A DNA stretch of 64,000 nt, from positions 3,380,001 through 3,444,000 of the forward strand of contig NC_002678.2 in assembly GCF_000009625.1 (NCBI RefSeq), given 5' to 3'. The notes under the pieces are model-generated. The model saw nothing but the letters and a program-made list of their open reading frames with translations, had not been told where the DNA came from and made no database searches. This DNA is from Mesorhizobium japonicum MAFF 303099 (GTDB taxonomy: Bacteria; Pseudomonadota; Alphaproteobacteria; Rhizobiales; Rhizobiaceae). Both the position numbers and the translations under genes were made by a program. Shown here piece after piece: positions 1 to 9,784 of this stretch (within the stretch, counting starts at the first letter, position 1; each line of letters opens with the position of its first letter).

Positions 1-486
1 CCGGGCCATCGTGCGCGCGGTCACCGCCACGCAACCTTGCGTCGGCGTGAAATCCGGTCGCGCCAGGTGGAAGAAGATGGCGCTGCCGCGCCCGCGGCGG
101 CGCGGTGCGATGTTCCAGTCGAGCACCAGGCAGGCATCGTACAGCCGGTCGTCGCGGCGCATGCGCTCATGGCTGGCACCATAAGGAATCTTGACCGGCC
201 TGTTGTAATTGCGGTCGTCTGATACTTCGCACCAGCCGAGATCGGGCCCGATCGGCGTCATCGCCAGGCGCGTCCGGCGGCTACCGGCAAACTGATCTCC
301 CCGGAAATAACCCGACAGGATCCGCATCGAGCCGAGCGGCGTGGCGCCATCGCCCTCGCGCTTGGCGGCCGAGATGCCGCCGCGCCCCAGCGCGCAGGCA
401 AACACCGTTTTTCCCGCCTGCAGCAGGCCCTGGCTGGGGTGGCCGGGCCTCGCCCGCACGGTCAGCACGCGCAGCCGTTTCGGCAA
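1..486 (-). CDS. L,D-transpeptidase (YkuD-fold) family protein, C-terminus cut by window edge
   Basis: Reading the minus strand in the frame ending at base 1 gives a continuous protein with the YkuD hallmark: an HLARPDF stretch followed by TPTQGCVAV, where the Cys would be the catalytic nucleophile. Family members cross-link peptidoglycan or attach lipoproteins to it in the periplasm. The 5' end is uncertain: no ATG is in frame, and TTG at 486 or GTG at 468 are the candidates. No clear signal peptide is visible. The gene lies divergent to a CenR-like envelope regulator, which fits a cell-wall role. The stop lies outside the window, so the gene is partial. Confidence 0.7.
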   Translation of the reverse strand, partial: MPKRLRVLTVRARPGHPSQGLLQAGKTVFACALGRGGISAAKREGDGATPLGSMRILSGYFRGDQFAGSRRTRLAMTPIGPDLGWCEVSDDRNYNRPVKIPYGASHERMRRDDRLYDACLVLDWNIAPRRRGRGSAIFFHLARPDFTPTQGCVAVTARTMAR

Positions 487-633
487 AATTGCGCCGGCTG
501 CATTGCGATCGCATTTTTTCTTGTATGATCGTGCCACGGAACAAATCACTGTGATCGGCTATTGTGTCGGCCAGCTTCCGCATAAATACGCAGCGGTCAA
601 CTGAATTTCATTTTCAAAACAACGGATTGATCC

Positions 634-1317
634 ATGACTTCACGCACCATCCTAATCGTCGACGACGACGACGACCTGCGCGGCACGCTGGTCGAGCAAC
701 TCGCCCTCTACGAGGAATTCGACGTGCTGCAGGAAGCGACTGCGGCAAAAGGCGTCACCGCGGCACGCGGCGGCCTCATCGACCTGCTCATCATGGATGT
801 CGGCCTGCCCGACATGGACGGCCGCGAGGCCGTCAAGATCCTGCGCAAAGGCGGCTACAAGGCGCCCATCATCATGCTGACCGGCCACGACACCGATTCG
901 GACACGATTCTGGGTCTCGAGGCCGGCGCCAACGACTATGTGACCAAGCCGTTCCGCTTCGCGGTTCTGCTGGCGCGCATCCGTGCCCAGCTGCGGCAGC
1001 ACGAGCAGAGCGAGGACGCCACCTTCTCGGTCGGCCCCTACACCTTCAAGCCCAGCCAGAAGCTGCTCATCGACCCGCGTGGCGGCAAGGTGCGACTGAC
1101 GGAGAAGGAAGCCTCGATCATCAAATATCTCTACCGTGCCGACCAGAAGGTGGTGACCCGCGACGTGCTGCTCGAGGAAGTCTGGGGCTACAATTCCGGC
1201 GTCACCACGCACACGCTGGAAACCCATGTCTACCGGCTGCGCCAGAAGATCGAGCGCGATCCTTCCAATGCGGAAATTCTTGTGACAGAAAGCGGTGGCT
1301 ACAAGCTGGTTCCTTAA
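634..1317 (+). CDS. cenR: OmpR/PhoB-type response regulator, CenR/OtpR-like
   Basis: The 227-residue protein has a receiver domain (about 1-120) followed by a winged-helix DNA-binding domain (about 130-227). The acidic cluster after ILIVDDD, the phospho-acceptor Asp55 in LLIMDVGLP, Thr83 and Lys105 in NDYVTKPF are all present. Overall wording closely resembles the CenR/OtpR regulators of Caulobacter and Brucella, which control envelope integrity and are essential or near-essential. That identity is recalled from family knowledge rather than computed. No histidine kinase lies next to it; the partner CenK is usually unlinked. The divergent neighbour is a cell-wall transpeptidase. Confidence 0.78.
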   Translation: MTSRTILIVDDDDDLRGTLVEQLALYEEFDVLQEATAAKGVTAARGGLIDLLIMDVGLPDMDGREAVKILRKGGYKAPIIMLTGHDTDSDTILGLEAGANDYVTKPFRFAVLLARIRAQLRQHEQSEDATFSVGPYTFKPSQKLLIDPRGGKVRLTEKEASIIKYLYRADQKVVTRDVLLEEVWGYNSGVTTHTLETHVYRLRQKIERDPSNAEILVTESGGYKLVP

Positions 1318-1334
1318 ACATTTCACTATCCAAT

Positions 1335-1385
1335 GAGCAATTCCAGGAAAAGTGTGGGCGGTTTTCCGTCCGGAATTGCGAAAAC
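1335..1385. repeat. Palindromic intergenic repeat, family A (copy 1)
   Basis: An imperfect palindrome begins GAGCAATTCCAGGAAAAGTG and ends GGAATTGCG plus an AAAAC tail. The same unit recurs at 15048-15124, and looser relatives are at 7855-7905, 9916-9993 and 40276-40326. It resembles the RIME-like mosaic elements common between rhizobial genes. It directly follows the cenR stop. Confidence 0.75.
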
Positions 1386-1396
1386 TAGATGGATGG

Positions 1397-1420
1397 AGCG
1401 GTCTGGGCGGGACCGCTTTC
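1397..1420 (+). terminator. Weak hairpin after cenR
   Basis: A 7-bp stem AGCGGTC/GACCGCT with a 7-nt loop is followed by TTTC only. It could end the cenR transcript but the U-tract is poor. Confidence 0.3.
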
Positions 1421-1499
1421 GGGTGCGATCCTGTGGAGGGGATTAAGGATCGACTCGTGAAGGAGGGATTGGACTGACCGTTCGGGGACGCAGCTAGAG

Positions 1500-1958
1500 A
1501 TGGCGTTGGATGACGACATCCGCATCCTGTCCGCCGTGAGGCTCTTCGAGGGTTTCACGCAGGAACAGCTGCGCCTGCTCGCCTTCGGCGCCGAGACCAC
1601 CCTGCTGCAGGCCAACCACAAGCTTTACCGCGAGGACGACGAGGCCGATTCGGCCTATGTGGTGGTCAGCGGACGCATCGTGCTCTATCGCGAGCAGAGT
1701 GGCGAACGCATCCCGATCGGCACCGTCGGCCCCGGCACCATGCTGAGCGAACTGGCATTGATCGCCGACACCAACCGGCTGACCAGCGCGTCGGCCGAAA
1801 TCGACTCGGAAGTGATCCGGCTCAGCCGCAAGATGTTCCGCCGCATCCTGGAGGAATATCCGGAAGTGGCGGTGAAGCTGCACCAGCGCATCTCCGAGGA
1901 ATTCCAGGACATGATCCGCCGCATCGAGGAACTGGCGCCTCGGTTTTCGGGTAAGTGA
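1500..1958 (+). CDS. Cyclic nucleotide-binding domain protein (Crp-type sensor domain without DNA-binding domain)
   Basis: The 152-residue protein is almost entirely one cyclic-nucleotide-binding beta-roll. It has LFEGFTQEQL at the start, the YVVVSGRIVLY strand pair, and a phosphate-binding-cassette-like segment at GTMLSELALIADTNR with the conserved Glu. A C-terminal helix IRRIEEL ends it. There is no helix-turn-helix, so it is probably a stand-alone sensor or partner protein rather than a Crp/Fnr activator. Its ligand cannot be told from sequence. It follows cenR on the same strand after about 180 bp containing a palindromic repeat and a hairpin, so it may have its own promoter. Confidence 0.8.
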   Translation: MALDDDIRILSAVRLFEGFTQEQLRLLAFGAETTLLQANHKLYREDDEADSAYVVVSGRIVLYREQSGERIPIGTVGPGTMLSELALIADTNRLTSASAEIDSEVIRLSRKMFRRILEEYPEVAVKLHQRISEEFQDMIRRIEELAPRFSGK

Positions 1959-2013
1959 GAGCGATTGTCGGTCGCAGGCAGGAACTACATTAGCCGCAGC
2001 CGCCCTCCACCCT

Positions 2014-2128
2014 TCGTCATCCTAACGCGAAGCAAGAGCGAAGCACCGTCACGCAGACCCCTTGGGCTGCGGAGCAGCTCCAGGGGTCTGCGCTCCGCTT
2101 CGCGTCGCTCCGCTATAGCATGACGAAT
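2014..2128. repeat. Hairpin-rich intergenic repeat between convergent genes
   Basis: A strong hairpin is formed by GCAGACCCCT (2053-2062) and AGGGGTCTGC (2082-2091). It is framed by outer GTCATCCTA and CATGACGA segments, the same style as the element at 62326-62482. It lies between the ends of the convergent CNB-domain and xth genes and could also act as a bidirectional terminator. Confidence 0.55.
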
Positions 2129-2148
2129 TGGCGGGCGCTTCGGCACAC

Positions 2149-2955
2149 CTAATCCAGATCGAACCGTGCGATGACGGGAACATGGTCCGACGGCCGCTCC
2201 CAGCCGCGCGCCGCCCGCAGGATTTCGTAGCCGGCGAAATCCTGCACCAGATTGGGCGACGACCAGACATGGTCGAGCCGCCGGCCGCGATTGGACAGCT
2301 CCCAATCCTGTGCGCGATAACTCCACCAAGTGTAGAGCTTCTGGTCCAATGGCACGTTGTGCCGCATCAGGTCGACCCAATTGCCGGCGAGCCGCATCGC
2401 CTCGAAGTTTTCGGTCTCGACCGGCGTGTGGCTGACCACGTTGAGCAATTGCTTGTGCGACCAGACGTCGTGCTCGAGCGGCGCGATGTTGAGGTCGCCG
2501 ACCAGCACCGAGGCAGACACCTCTGTGTGCTCGGCGCGGATGGCGTTCATCTCGGCGACAAAGTCGAGCTTGTGCTTGAATTTCTTGTTGATTTCGGGAT
2601 CGGGCTCGTCGCCACCCGCCGGAACGTAGAAATTGTGCAGCAGGATCGTCTTGCCGCCGGCGCGCACCGTCACCGACAGATGCCGGCTGTCCTCGATGTC
2701 GCAGAAGCGGCGCTTTTCGACCACCTCGATCGGCCGCCGCGCCACCGTGGCGACGCCGTGATAGCCCTTCTGGCCATGAAAGGCGATGTACTGGTAGCCA
2801 AGCCTGCGGAATGCCTTTTCGGGAAACAGCTCATCGGGCACTTTCGTTTCCTGCAAGCAGAGCACATCGGGGGCGTATTCATCGAGCAGCCGCTCGACGA
2901 TCGGCATACGCAGGCGCACGGAGTTGATGTTCCAGGTGGCGATGGAAAAGGGCAT
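2149..2955 (-). CDS. xth: Exodeoxyribonuclease III
   Basis: This EEP-superfamily nuclease removes 3' blocks and cleaves at abasic sites in base-excision repair. Starting at MPFSIATWNINS gives 268 residues, the usual ExoIII length. A longer reading to 3063 only adds 36 non-homologous residues. Visible motifs are WNINSVR, LCLQETKV (metal-binding Glu), GYHGVA, LVGDLNIAP (catalytic Asp and Asn), RRLDHVW and the terminal SDHVPV with catalytic His. It is convergent with the CNB-domain gene and codirectional with lolA and ftsK, separated by about 230 bp. Assignment to the xthA1 or xthA2 paralogue cannot be made here. Confidence 0.92.
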   Translation of the reverse strand: MPFSIATWNINSVRLRMPIVERLLDEYAPDVLCLQETKVPDELFPEKAFRRLGYQYIAFHGQKGYHGVATVARRPIEVVEKRRFCDIEDSRHLSVTVRAGGKTILLHNFYVPAGGDEPDPEINKKFKHKLDFVAEMNAIRAEHTEVSASVLVGDLNIAPLEHDVWSHKQLLNVVSHTPVETENFEAMRLAGNWVDLMRHNVPLDQKLYTWWSYRAQDWELSNRGRRLDHVWSSPNLVQDFAGYEILRAARGWERPSDHVPVIARFDLD

Positions 2956-3189
2956 TTGGCAATCCGGACAGCGTGCAGCCAGCCAGGATCGATAGGTCCT
3001 GACGGAGAAGACGCCTTTTGAGGGGTCGGTCCGGAAACTGCCAGCCGCAGGCAGCAAAGACAAGCCGGGCGCCAGTTATTGATCTCGGCGCTGCCCCCTT
3101 CATTGCCCTGCCGGGCATTTCTCCCCGTAAACGGGGAGAAAGAAGCTGGTTTCAGCGCCGCCCCCGCAAACTTGCCGTAGCGACGGGAG

Positions 3190-3879
3190 CTATCTTGTCT
3201 TGGTGTTCAGCTCGCGGTTCGCCGTATAGTCGATGGCAAAGGTGTCGGGCGCGAAGCTGACGCCTTCCTTGGTGTTGAAGATCATCACCGTCGTGTCCTT
3301 GCCCTGCGCGTCGGTGATCGTCCACTGGCGCAGATCATAGGTTTTCGGATCGAACATCATGGTGATGCGCGCGTTGCCGAACACCGCCTTGTCGGAAAGC
3401 TGGATGGTGGTGAGGTCGTCTTCTTCCTTGACGCTTTTGACGCGGTCGCCGGAGAGGTCGATCCGGTCATCGAGCAGCAGCTTCAGCGGCGTCTTCGACA
3501 ACGGATAAAGGTCCGACGTGTTCATTTTCTTGTTGAGGATGACCACCGACTTGCCGTCGGAGATCACCTTGAAATTCGACGCCCCGTCATAGTTGAAGCG
3601 GATCTTGCCCGGCCGCTCGAGGAAGAATTTGCCACCGGTCTGCTCGCCCTTAGGGCCGAACTGCACGAATTCGCCGCTCATCGATTTGACCGAGGAAAAA
3701 TGGTCGGCGATCTTCTGCGCGGCGGCGGGCACCGCCGCCTGCGCCGAGGCCAGAAGCTCGAACCCGGGCACCACGTTGAAGGCGGCCGCACCGGCAGCGA
3801 CAAGGCCGAGGCCGAGGAGCTGGCGGCGGGTCGGGGCAAAATCGCTGAGCTTGGAAAGATCGTTTTTCATGTCGGTCAC
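3190..3879 (-). CDS. lolA: LolA-like outer-membrane lipoprotein carrier
   Basis: The 229-residue protein matches the periplasmic LolA chaperone fold: the SMSGEFVQFGPKGEQTGGKFFLERPGKIRFNY segment, split here at residues about 65-97, is typical. The family ferries lipoproteins from LolCDE to LolB. The N-terminus carries TRRQLLGLG (Thr17-Arg18-Arg19) followed by an Ala/Gly-rich hydrophobic run, which looks like a twin-arginine signal. Cleavage probably falls after ASAQA near residue 48. It lies 126 bp downstream of ftsK on the same strand, an arrangement seen in other alphaproteobacteria. Confidence 0.88.
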   Translation of the reverse strand: MTDMKNDLSKLSDFAPTRRQLLGLGLVAAGAAAFNVVPGFELLASAQAAVPAAAQKIADHFSSVKSMSGEFVQFGPKGEQTGGKFFLERPGKIRFNYDGASNFKVISDGKSVVILNKKMNTSDLYPLSKTPLKLLLDDRIDLSGDRVKSVKEEDDLTTIQLSDKAVFGNARITMMFDPKTYDLRQWTITDAQGKDTTVMIFNTKEGVSFAPDTFAIDYTANRELNTKTR

Positions 3880-4005
3880 TCTCGTGGTGATTCCTGTATC
3901 TGTCGCTGTCCTGAACCCCCAGTTGGGCTGAAGTTTGGCGGGGCGAACGCTGCTTAATTGCTTGAACGCGCCAGAGGGTTCAAAGTTGCCGTGAACGCCC
4001 CGCCA

Positions 4006-6669
4006 TCAGAACTTGTCGTCCTCGGTCGGCACCAGGATTTCGCGTTTTCCCGCATGGTTTGCCGGGCCGACAATGCCTTCCTTCTCCATCTTCTCGATGA
4101 TCGAGGCGGCGCGGTTGTAGCCGATGCCGAGCCGGCGCTGGATGTAACTGGTCGACGCCTTGCCGTCGCGCAGCACCACCGCCACCGCCTGGTCGTAGGG
4201 ATCGTCGGAATCCTCGAAATTGCCGCCGCCACCGCCACCGGAGCCAGCGCCCTTGCCGGACGGTTCGTCGTCGTCCTCGTCGTCGTCCTCGGTGATGGCG
4301 TCGAGATATTCGGGCACGCCCTGCAGTTTCAGGTGCCCGACGATCTTTTCGACCTCGTCGTCGGAGACGAAGGGGCCGTGCACGCGCTGGATGCGGCCGC
4401 CGCCGGCCATGTAGAGCATGTCGCCCATGCCGAGCAGCTGCTCAGCGCCCTGCTCGCCCAGAATGGTGCGGCTGTCGATCTTCGACGTCACCTGGAAGGA
4501 GATGCGGGTCGGGAAATTGGCCTTGATGGTGCCGGTGATGACGTCGACCGACGGACGCTGCGTCGCCATGATGACATGGATGCCGGCGGCGCGCGCCATC
4601 TGCGCCAGGCGCTGCACCGCGCCTTCGATGTCCTTGCCGGCGACCATCATCAGGTCGGCCATTTCGTCGATGATGACGACGATATAGGGCATCGGCTCGA
4701 GATCGAGGTCCTCCGTCTCGTAGATCGCCTCGCCGGTCTGGCGGTCGAAACCGGTCTGCACGGTGCGCGAGATTTTTTCGCCCTTTTTCTCGGCCAGCTG
4801 AACGCGGGCGTTGAAACCGTCGATGTTGCGCACGCCGACCTTGGACATCTTGCGGTAGCGGTCCTCCATCTCGCGCACAGTCCATTTCAGCGCCACCACC
4901 GCCTTCTTCGGATCGGTGACAACAGGCGTGAGCAGGTGCGGGATGCCGTCATAGACGGAGAGTTCCAGCATCTTCGGATCGATCATGATCAGCCGGCATT
5001 CCTGCGGCGTCAGCCGGTAGAGCAGCGACAGGATCATGGTGTTGATGGCGACCGACTTGCCGGAGCCAGTGGTGCCGGCGACCAGCACGTGCGGCATCTT
5101 GGCGATGTCGACGATGACGGCCTCGCCATTGATGGTCTTGCCCAGCGCCAGCGCCAGTTTTGCCTTGGTCGTCTCGAAATCGCGGCTGGCCATGATCTCG
5201 CGCAGATACACCGTCTCGCGCTTGGCGTTCGGCAGCTCGATACCGATGGCGTTGCGGCCGGGCACCACGGCGACGCGGCAGGCGATCGCGCTCATCGAGC
5301 GGGCGATGTCGTCGGAGAGGCCGATGACGCGCGACGATTTGATGCCGGGCGCGGGTTCCAGCTCATAGAGGGTGACGACGGGACCCGGGCGCACGGCGAT
5401 GATCTCGCCCTTGACGCCGAAATCCTCCAGCACGCCTTCAAGCAGGCGCGCATTCTGTTCCAGCGCGTCCTTGGAGAGACTTGGGTCGCGCGCGACATTC
5501 TTCGGTTCGGACAGGAAATGCAGCGACGGCATTTCGAATTTGTCCGAGCCGATCAGCGAGGTCTGCGCCTCGCGCTGGACGCGCGCGCCAGGCGCCGGGC
5601 GCGGCGCCGGCGCCTCGACGCGGGTGGCGGCATCCGAACGGAACTGCTGTACCTTGGCGGCGGGGGCCGCACGGCGCTGGGCGACGGGCTCGTCGTCGAA
5701 ATCCATGTCCTCGTCGTCACGGTCGAAGATATCGTCATCGTCCGGATCCACGGAAACGCTGCGGTCATTGACCATGGCGGCGAAGAATTCCGGCTCGACG
5801 CGGGCGCGGCCACCCGGGCTCATCCGTTGCTCGGCGAATTCGGCCGATTCCACGCGCTCGGCAGCGCGCCGCCAGGCGCTGGCGCGCGGCTCCATCTCCG
5901 GCTCGTATTCGTCGCGTTCCTGCCTGCGGCGCACCGCGCGGCGATGCATCCACGCGCGCAGCGACAGCCACCAATGAGTGATGGCGCCGAGCGCTAATAT
6001 GCCCTCGTCGCCCTCATCCTCTTCATTGTCGAACAGAAGATCGTCCTCGCGCGGGTCCGCTGCCGCCGGCTCTTCCATCACGGCGAAGCCGTTCTTGCGC
6101 CCGATCAACGCCGAGCCAAAGGCGAACAGCCAGAGCGTCGGCCCGGCCAGCAGCACGGCGAGCACGCTGGCGATCAGCCCGGTCGGATAGCCGCCGATCA
6201 GGACGCCGGGAATCTTGAGCACCATGTCGCCGAACACGCCGCCGAGGCCGGTGGGCAGCGGCCAGGTCTTGGGCGGAACGATGCAGCCGGCGATCGCGGC
6301 GGCGAGCAGGGCGAAGCCGAACCAGAACAGCCCGCGCTTGGGCAGCCTGTCGACACCGCGCGCCGAAAACAGCAGGTACCCCCAGATGACAGCCGGAACC
6401 AGCGCGGCGACCGCAGCAAGGCCGAAGAACTGCATGGCGAGATCGGAGAAAACCGCGCCGGCATAGCCCATGGCGTTGGTGACGGTGTTGTTGGTGGCGT
6501 GCGAGAAGCTTGGATCGGCAACGTTCCAGGTGGCGAGGCTGGCAACCCCGAAGGCTACAGCCAGAAACATGCCGGCGCCGACCAGCCGGCCGACCTGGCG
6601 CCGCGCGAAAGCCTGGATGCCGTGCCCCGTATCGGTCATCGCGAGCGGTGCTGAAGCCCCTGAACGCAT
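4006..6669 (-). CDS. ftsK: DNA translocase FtsK
   Basis: The 887-residue protein has about four membrane helices in the first 200 residues, an acidic linker ([18 protein letters not shown] region), and the RecA-like motor. The Walker [10 protein letters not shown] is near residue 533, with Walker [11 protein letters not shown] following. The C-terminal gamma winged helix ([22 protein letters not shown]) recognises KOPS DNA sites. It couples division with chromosome dimer resolution by XerCD; xerC is in this window at 35.6 kb. An extra Asp/Glu then Gly-rich insert ([15 protein letters not shown]) separates motor and gamma domains. The start at MRSGASAP is accepted; Met11 is an alternative. Confidence 0.95.
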   Translation of the reverse strand: MRSGASAPLAMTDTGHGIQAFARRQVGRLVGAGMFLAVAFGVASLATWNVADPSFSHATNNTVTNAMGYAGAVFSDLAMQFFGLAAVAALVPAVIWGYLLFSARGVDRLPKRGLFWFGFALLAAAIAGCIVPPKTWPLPTGLGGVFGDMVLKIPGVLIGGYPTGLIASVLAVLLAGPTLWLFAFGSALIGRKNGFAVMEEPAAADPREDDLLFDNEEDEGDEGILALGAITHWWLSLRAWMHRRAVRRRQERDEYEPEMEPRASAWRRAAERVESAEFAEQRMSPGGRARVEPEFFAAMVNDRSVSVDPDDDDIFDRDDEDMDFDDEPVAQRRAAPAAKVQQFRSDAATRVEAPAPRPAPGARVQREAQTSLIGSDKFEMPSLHFLSEPKNVARDPSLSKDALEQNARLLEGVLEDFGVKGEIIAVRPGPVVTLYELEPAPGIKSSRVIGLSDDIARSMSAIACRVAVVPGRNAIGIELPNAKRETVYLREIMASRDFETTKAKLALALGKTINGEAVIVDIAKMPHVLVAGTTGSGKSVAINTMILSLLYRLTPQECRLIMIDPKMLELSVYDGIPHLLTPVVTDPKKAVVALKWTVREMEDRYRKMSKVGVRNIDGFNARVQLAEKKGEKISRTVQTGFDRQTGEAIYETEDLDLEPMPYIVVIIDEMADLMMVAGKDIEGAVQRLAQMARAAGIHVIMATQRPSVDVITGTIKANFPTRISFQVTSKIDSRTILGEQGAEQLLGMGDMLYMAGGGRIQRVHGPFVSDDEVEKIVGHLKLQGVPEYLDAITEDDDEDDDEPSGKGAGSGGGGGGNFEDSDDPYDQAVAVVLRDGKASTSYIQRRLGIGYNRAASIIEKMEKEGIVGPANHAGKREILVPTEDDKF

Positions 6670-6783
6670 GCTCTTCCCCGTCAGTGATTGCCTGGCCCGA
6701 GCACATGACGCACTCCGGCAGATTCGAACGCCAGACTATCGGTGGGAAGGTTAAGGGGGCATTAACTATAAGCGGTTGAGATC

Positions 6784-7230
6784 ATGTCACTTCAGGTTGA
6801 AGTGGAAGCGGGCAGGATGTGCAACGTCGCCGTGCGACCGCCAGGGGTGGGTAGAGGCATGCGGTCTACCTTCCTTCGCGTGGCGGCTCTCGCTTGGGCG
6901 GCGCTTAGTCTCCTGCTCGCCGTGCACTGGTTTGCCGAGCTCGGGATGGTGGGCTTTCCGGATGGTTACGTGACACCCTTTGCCAGGGCGACCGGCCCAC
7001 TCCTGCACCTGCTCGCCTCCGCCTGCCTGATACAGGGCCTGTATTTTCTGTGCAGGGCTCTCCTCGGCAAGGGATTTGGGGTGCCAGATCTTGGCCTGCA
7101 AATTCTGATTGCGGCCATACTGACGGTGGCGCCGACGTTGATTGTCTGGAATTGCCCCCATTCCCAGACCTGCAGCAGTGCCTATGAGGCGCTGACAAAC
7201 ACCATGATGGACGATGGGATCGGCGGATAG
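6784..7230 (+). CDS. Hypothetical membrane protein
   Basis: The 148-residue frame contains about three hydrophobic segments: LRVAALAWAALSLLLAVHWF, LLHLLASACLIQGLYFLC and LGLQILIAAILTVAPTLIV. A pair of cysteines (NCPHSQTC) sits near the C-terminus. The true start is probably the ATG at 6859 (MRSTFLRV), just before the first membrane helix, because the preceding 25 residues look non-homologous. I do not recognise the family. It is divergent from ftsK and convergent with a small exported protein gene. The opposite-strand frame here has no membrane pattern and was not called. Confidence 0.55.
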   Translation: MSLQVEVEAGRMCNVAVRPPGVGRGMRSTFLRVAALAWAALSLLLAVHWFAELGMVGFPDGYVTPFARATGPLLHLLASACLIQGLYFLCRALLGKGFGVPDLGLQILIAAILTVAPTLIVWNCPHSQTCSSAYEALTNTMMDDGIGG

Positions 7231-7361
7231 ACTCCGCCAGCGGACGGCATCGGGACCGCCTGCGGTCTCCGCCAAAGCGCACTGGCAAACGAAGCGATGG
7301 CGGGCACCCGCCATCGTTCGGCTATAAAACGGTCGGGCCCTCCGGACCCGACCTCGTGCAA

Positions 7362-7637
7362 TCATTTGTGACCGGCATACATCATCAGGTTGGCGCAGAA
7401 TTCGGCGTGAGGCTTGCTCATCGCCGCGTCCTGGCACTCCTTCATCATCTTGTCCTGCTTGTCCTTAGCCGTCGAGGCCCAGGCTGCCTTGAAGTCCGCC
7501 TCCGGCTTCATGGTTTTCATGCTGGAATCGGTGAAGAACGGCGCCATGTTGGCCGGTTCATCCAGAGCACCGGCAAATGCCATGCCACCAACCATCGAAA
7601 GAGCGAGCGCTCCAAGGCAGATATTCTTGAGGTTCAT
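7362..7637 (-). CDS. Small exported protein of unknown function
   Basis: The 91-residue protein begins with a Sec signal peptide (MNLKNICLGALALSMVGGMAFA, cleavage after AFA). The mature part is charged and Met/Lys rich, with two Cys residues (KECQDAAM and AEFCANL) that could form a disulfide. The start at 7637 is chosen because GGGAGGAA stands 8 bases upstream; the longer in-frame reading to 7784 lacks this. Cell location is predicted periplasmic. I do not recognise a family. Confidence 0.65.
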   Translation of the reverse strand: MNLKNICLGALALSMVGGMAFAGALDEPANMAPFFTDSSMKTMKPEADFKAAWASTAKDKQDKMMKECQDAAMSKPHAEFCANLMMYAGHK

Positions 7638-7782
7638 GAGAAAGTTCCTCCCTGTTTTTGCACGAGCGTCAGAACGACGATCGCCCCCACAGTTCGGAAC
7701 CAAAGCGGTCGATGTTTCTTCCCAAGGGTCCATCACGCGAACGTGATTGCGCGAACCAGGGGTATAGACAGAACATTTTACC

Positions 7783-7813
7783 AAAAAAGAGGCCCGGAAA
7801 CAATCCGGGCCTC
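7783..7813 (-). terminator. Rho-independent terminator downstream of amtB
   Basis: On the minus strand a 9-bp stem GAGGCCCGG/CCGGGCCTC with a 7-nt loop is followed by TTTTTT. It lies about 150 bp beyond the amtB stop and would end the glnK-amtB transcript. Confidence 0.75.
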
Positions 7814-7849
7814 AAGGCGTGAGCTCCTTGCGGGAGCGTCACGACGGGA

Positions 7850-7943
7850 TCTCTGGAGCAGTCCCTGGGAGAGCCGGATTGCGATTCTCCCGGGAATTGC
7901 GTGAGGGACAATGGGGCCGGCGGGAGGAGGATCCGCCGGCCCC
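7850..7943. repeat. Two palindromes downstream of amtB: a family A relative and a GC-rich hairpin
   Basis: The first part (about 7855-7905) has GGAGCAGTCCCTGGGAGAG opposite TTCTCCCGGGAATTGCG, a divergent family A repeat. The second is a very stable hairpin with 11-bp stem GGGGCCGGCGG (7913-7923) and CCGCCGGCCCC (7933-7943), ending 16 bp before the amtB stop codon. It has no U-tract. The rest of the 7638-7959 gap holds the terminator and nothing else I can identify. Confidence 0.6.
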
Positions 7944-7959
7944 GTTGGCGAGGCTGGCC

Positions 7960-9315
7960 TTACGGCACCACTTCGCCATGCTGGGAGATGTCGAGGCCTT
8001 CGACCTCTTCCTGGGTCGTCGGACGCAGGCCGACCAGCGCCTTGACGATGTAGAGGATCACGAAGGTGGCGATCGCCGTCCACAGGATGGTGAAGACGAT
8101 GCCGTAGAGCTGGGTGACCACAGAGCCGCCCTTGCCGAGCGCGTTGATCGCCGGATCGGCCAGCGCGCCGGTGAGCAGCGCACCGATGATGCCGCCGACG
8201 CCGTGCACGCCGAAGGCATCGAGCGAGTCGTCATAGCCGAACATGTGCTTCACCTTGACCGCCGAGATGTAGCAGAGCACGCCGGCAACGATGCCGATGA
8301 TGAAAGCGCCGGTCGGGTTGACGAAGCCGGAAGCCGGCGTCACCGCGACGAGGCCGGCGACGGCACCCGAGATGATGCCGAGCACCGAGGGCTTCTTGGC
8401 GACGATCCATTCAGCGAACATCCAGGCGAGCGCGGCGGCAGCGGTGGCGACCTGCGTGTTCATCATCGCAGCGCCGGCAAGACCGTCCGCCGCCAGTTCC
8501 GAACCGGCGTTGAAGCCGAACCAGCCGACCCACAGCAGCGAAGCGCCGATCACCGAATAGACCAGGTTGTGCGGCGCCATGTTGGTGGTGCCGTAGCCTT
8601 CGCGCTTGCCAAGAACCAGCGCGCAGACCAGGCCCGCGACACCGGCGTTGATGTGGACGACCGTACCGCCGGCGAAGTCGAGCACGCCAGCCGTGCCGAG
8701 GAAGCCGCCACCCCAGACCCAATGTGCGATCGGGCAATAGACCACGATCAACCACAGCGCCATGAACAGCAGCAGCGCCGAGAACTTCATGCGCTCGGCG
8801 AAGGCGCCGGCGATGAGGGCAGGTGTGATGATGGCGAAGGTCATCTGGAACATCGAGAAGACGAATTCAGGAATGTTCGAGACCCCCGGCAGCCAGAGCG
8901 TCGAGACCGTGATGCCGTGATGGAAGAATTTCGAGAAGCCGCCGAGATAGGCATTCATGCCGCCGCCGTCGGAGAAGGCCAGCGAATAGCCGAACATGAA
9001 CCACAGCACCGTCACCAGGCAGGTGATGGCGAAGCTCTGCATGATGGTGGCGAGCACGTTCTTCTTGCGCACCATGCCGCCGTAGAACAGCGCCAGGCCC
9101 GGAATGGTCATCATCAGCACCAGGGCCGTCGAGGTCAGCATCCAGGCGGTGTTGCCGGTGTCGAGCACCGGGGTGGGAGCGGCAGCCGGGGCGGCTGCGG
9201 CAGCGGCCGGAGCGGCTTCCTGCGCAAAGGCGGCGACGCTGCCCAATGCTGCCAGAGCAAGCGAGCCCAGCAGGGCCGCCCGTCCCGTTGTCTTCAAGGT
9301 GGAAGAAATATTCAT
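7960..9315 (-). CDS. amtB: Ammonium transporter AmtB
   Basis: The 451-residue protein has a cleavable signal peptide (LLGSLALAALGSVAAFAQ) and an Ala/Pro spacer. The Amt core follows with about 11 helices, starting TGNTAWMLTSTALVLMMTIPG. Family signatures are GLALFYGGMVRKKNVL, DFAGGTVVHINAGVAGL with the pore His, and DSLDAFGVHGVGGIIGALLTG with the second pore His. The start at 9315 is set by GGAGAG five bases upstream; ATG at 9327 is an alternative. It passes ammonia across the inner membrane and is gated by the PII protein GlnK, whose gene is 31 bp upstream. Confidence 0.95.
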   Translation of the reverse strand: MNISSTLKTTGRAALLGSLALAALGSVAAFAQEAAPAAAAAAPAAAPTPVLDTGNTAWMLTSTALVLMMTIPGLALFYGGMVRKKNVLATIMQSFAITCLVTVLWFMFGYSLAFSDGGGMNAYLGGFSKFFHHGITVSTLWLPGVSNIPEFVFSMFQMTFAIITPALIAGAFAERMKFSALLLFMALWLIVVYCPIAHWVWGGGFLGTAGVLDFAGGTVVHINAGVAGLVCALVLGKREGYGTTNMAPHNLVYSVIGASLLWVGWFGFNAGSELAADGLAGAAMMNTQVATAAAALAWMFAEWIVAKKPSVLGIISGAVAGLVAVTPASGFVNPTGAFIIGIVAGVLCYISAVKVKHMFGYDDSLDAFGVHGVGGIIGALLTGALADPAINALGKGGSVVTQLYGIVFTILWTAIATFVILYIVKALVGLRPTTQEEVEGLDISQHGEVVP

Positions 9316-9346
9316 TGAACTCTCCATTGGAATACGTGTTCGCCGC

Positions 9347-9691
<345 letters not shown>

Positions 9692-9767
9692 TCACCCTTT
9701 GCTGTTGCGGTCCCCCGCGTTTGCACGACTTCACCGATCCCAAAGAGCCGGAGAGTGCCCACAAGGA

Positions 9768-9784
9768 TTCAAGCTCCGTGCCAA
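9768..9784 (-). promoter_or_regulatory. Sigma-54 (RpoN) promoter for glnK-amtB
   Basis: The minus strand reads TTGGCACGGAGCTTGAA. This matches the -24/-12 consensus YTGGCACGRNNNTTGCW at nearly every fixed position, the one departure being TTGA for TTGC. It lies about 83 bp before the glnK ATG. The placement before a nitrogen-control operon makes it convincing. I found no clear NtrC palindrome upstream. Confidence 0.8.

Noticed and set aside
3958..5997. A 679-codon plus-strand frame
   Set aside because: It is antisense to ftsK; its His/Asp/Arg-rich composition is the usual shadow of a high-GC gene.
6787..7437. A 216-codon minus-strand frame opposite the membrane-protein gene
   Set aside because: Arg/Gln-rich composition, no family pattern, and the plus-strand frame shows clear membrane helices.
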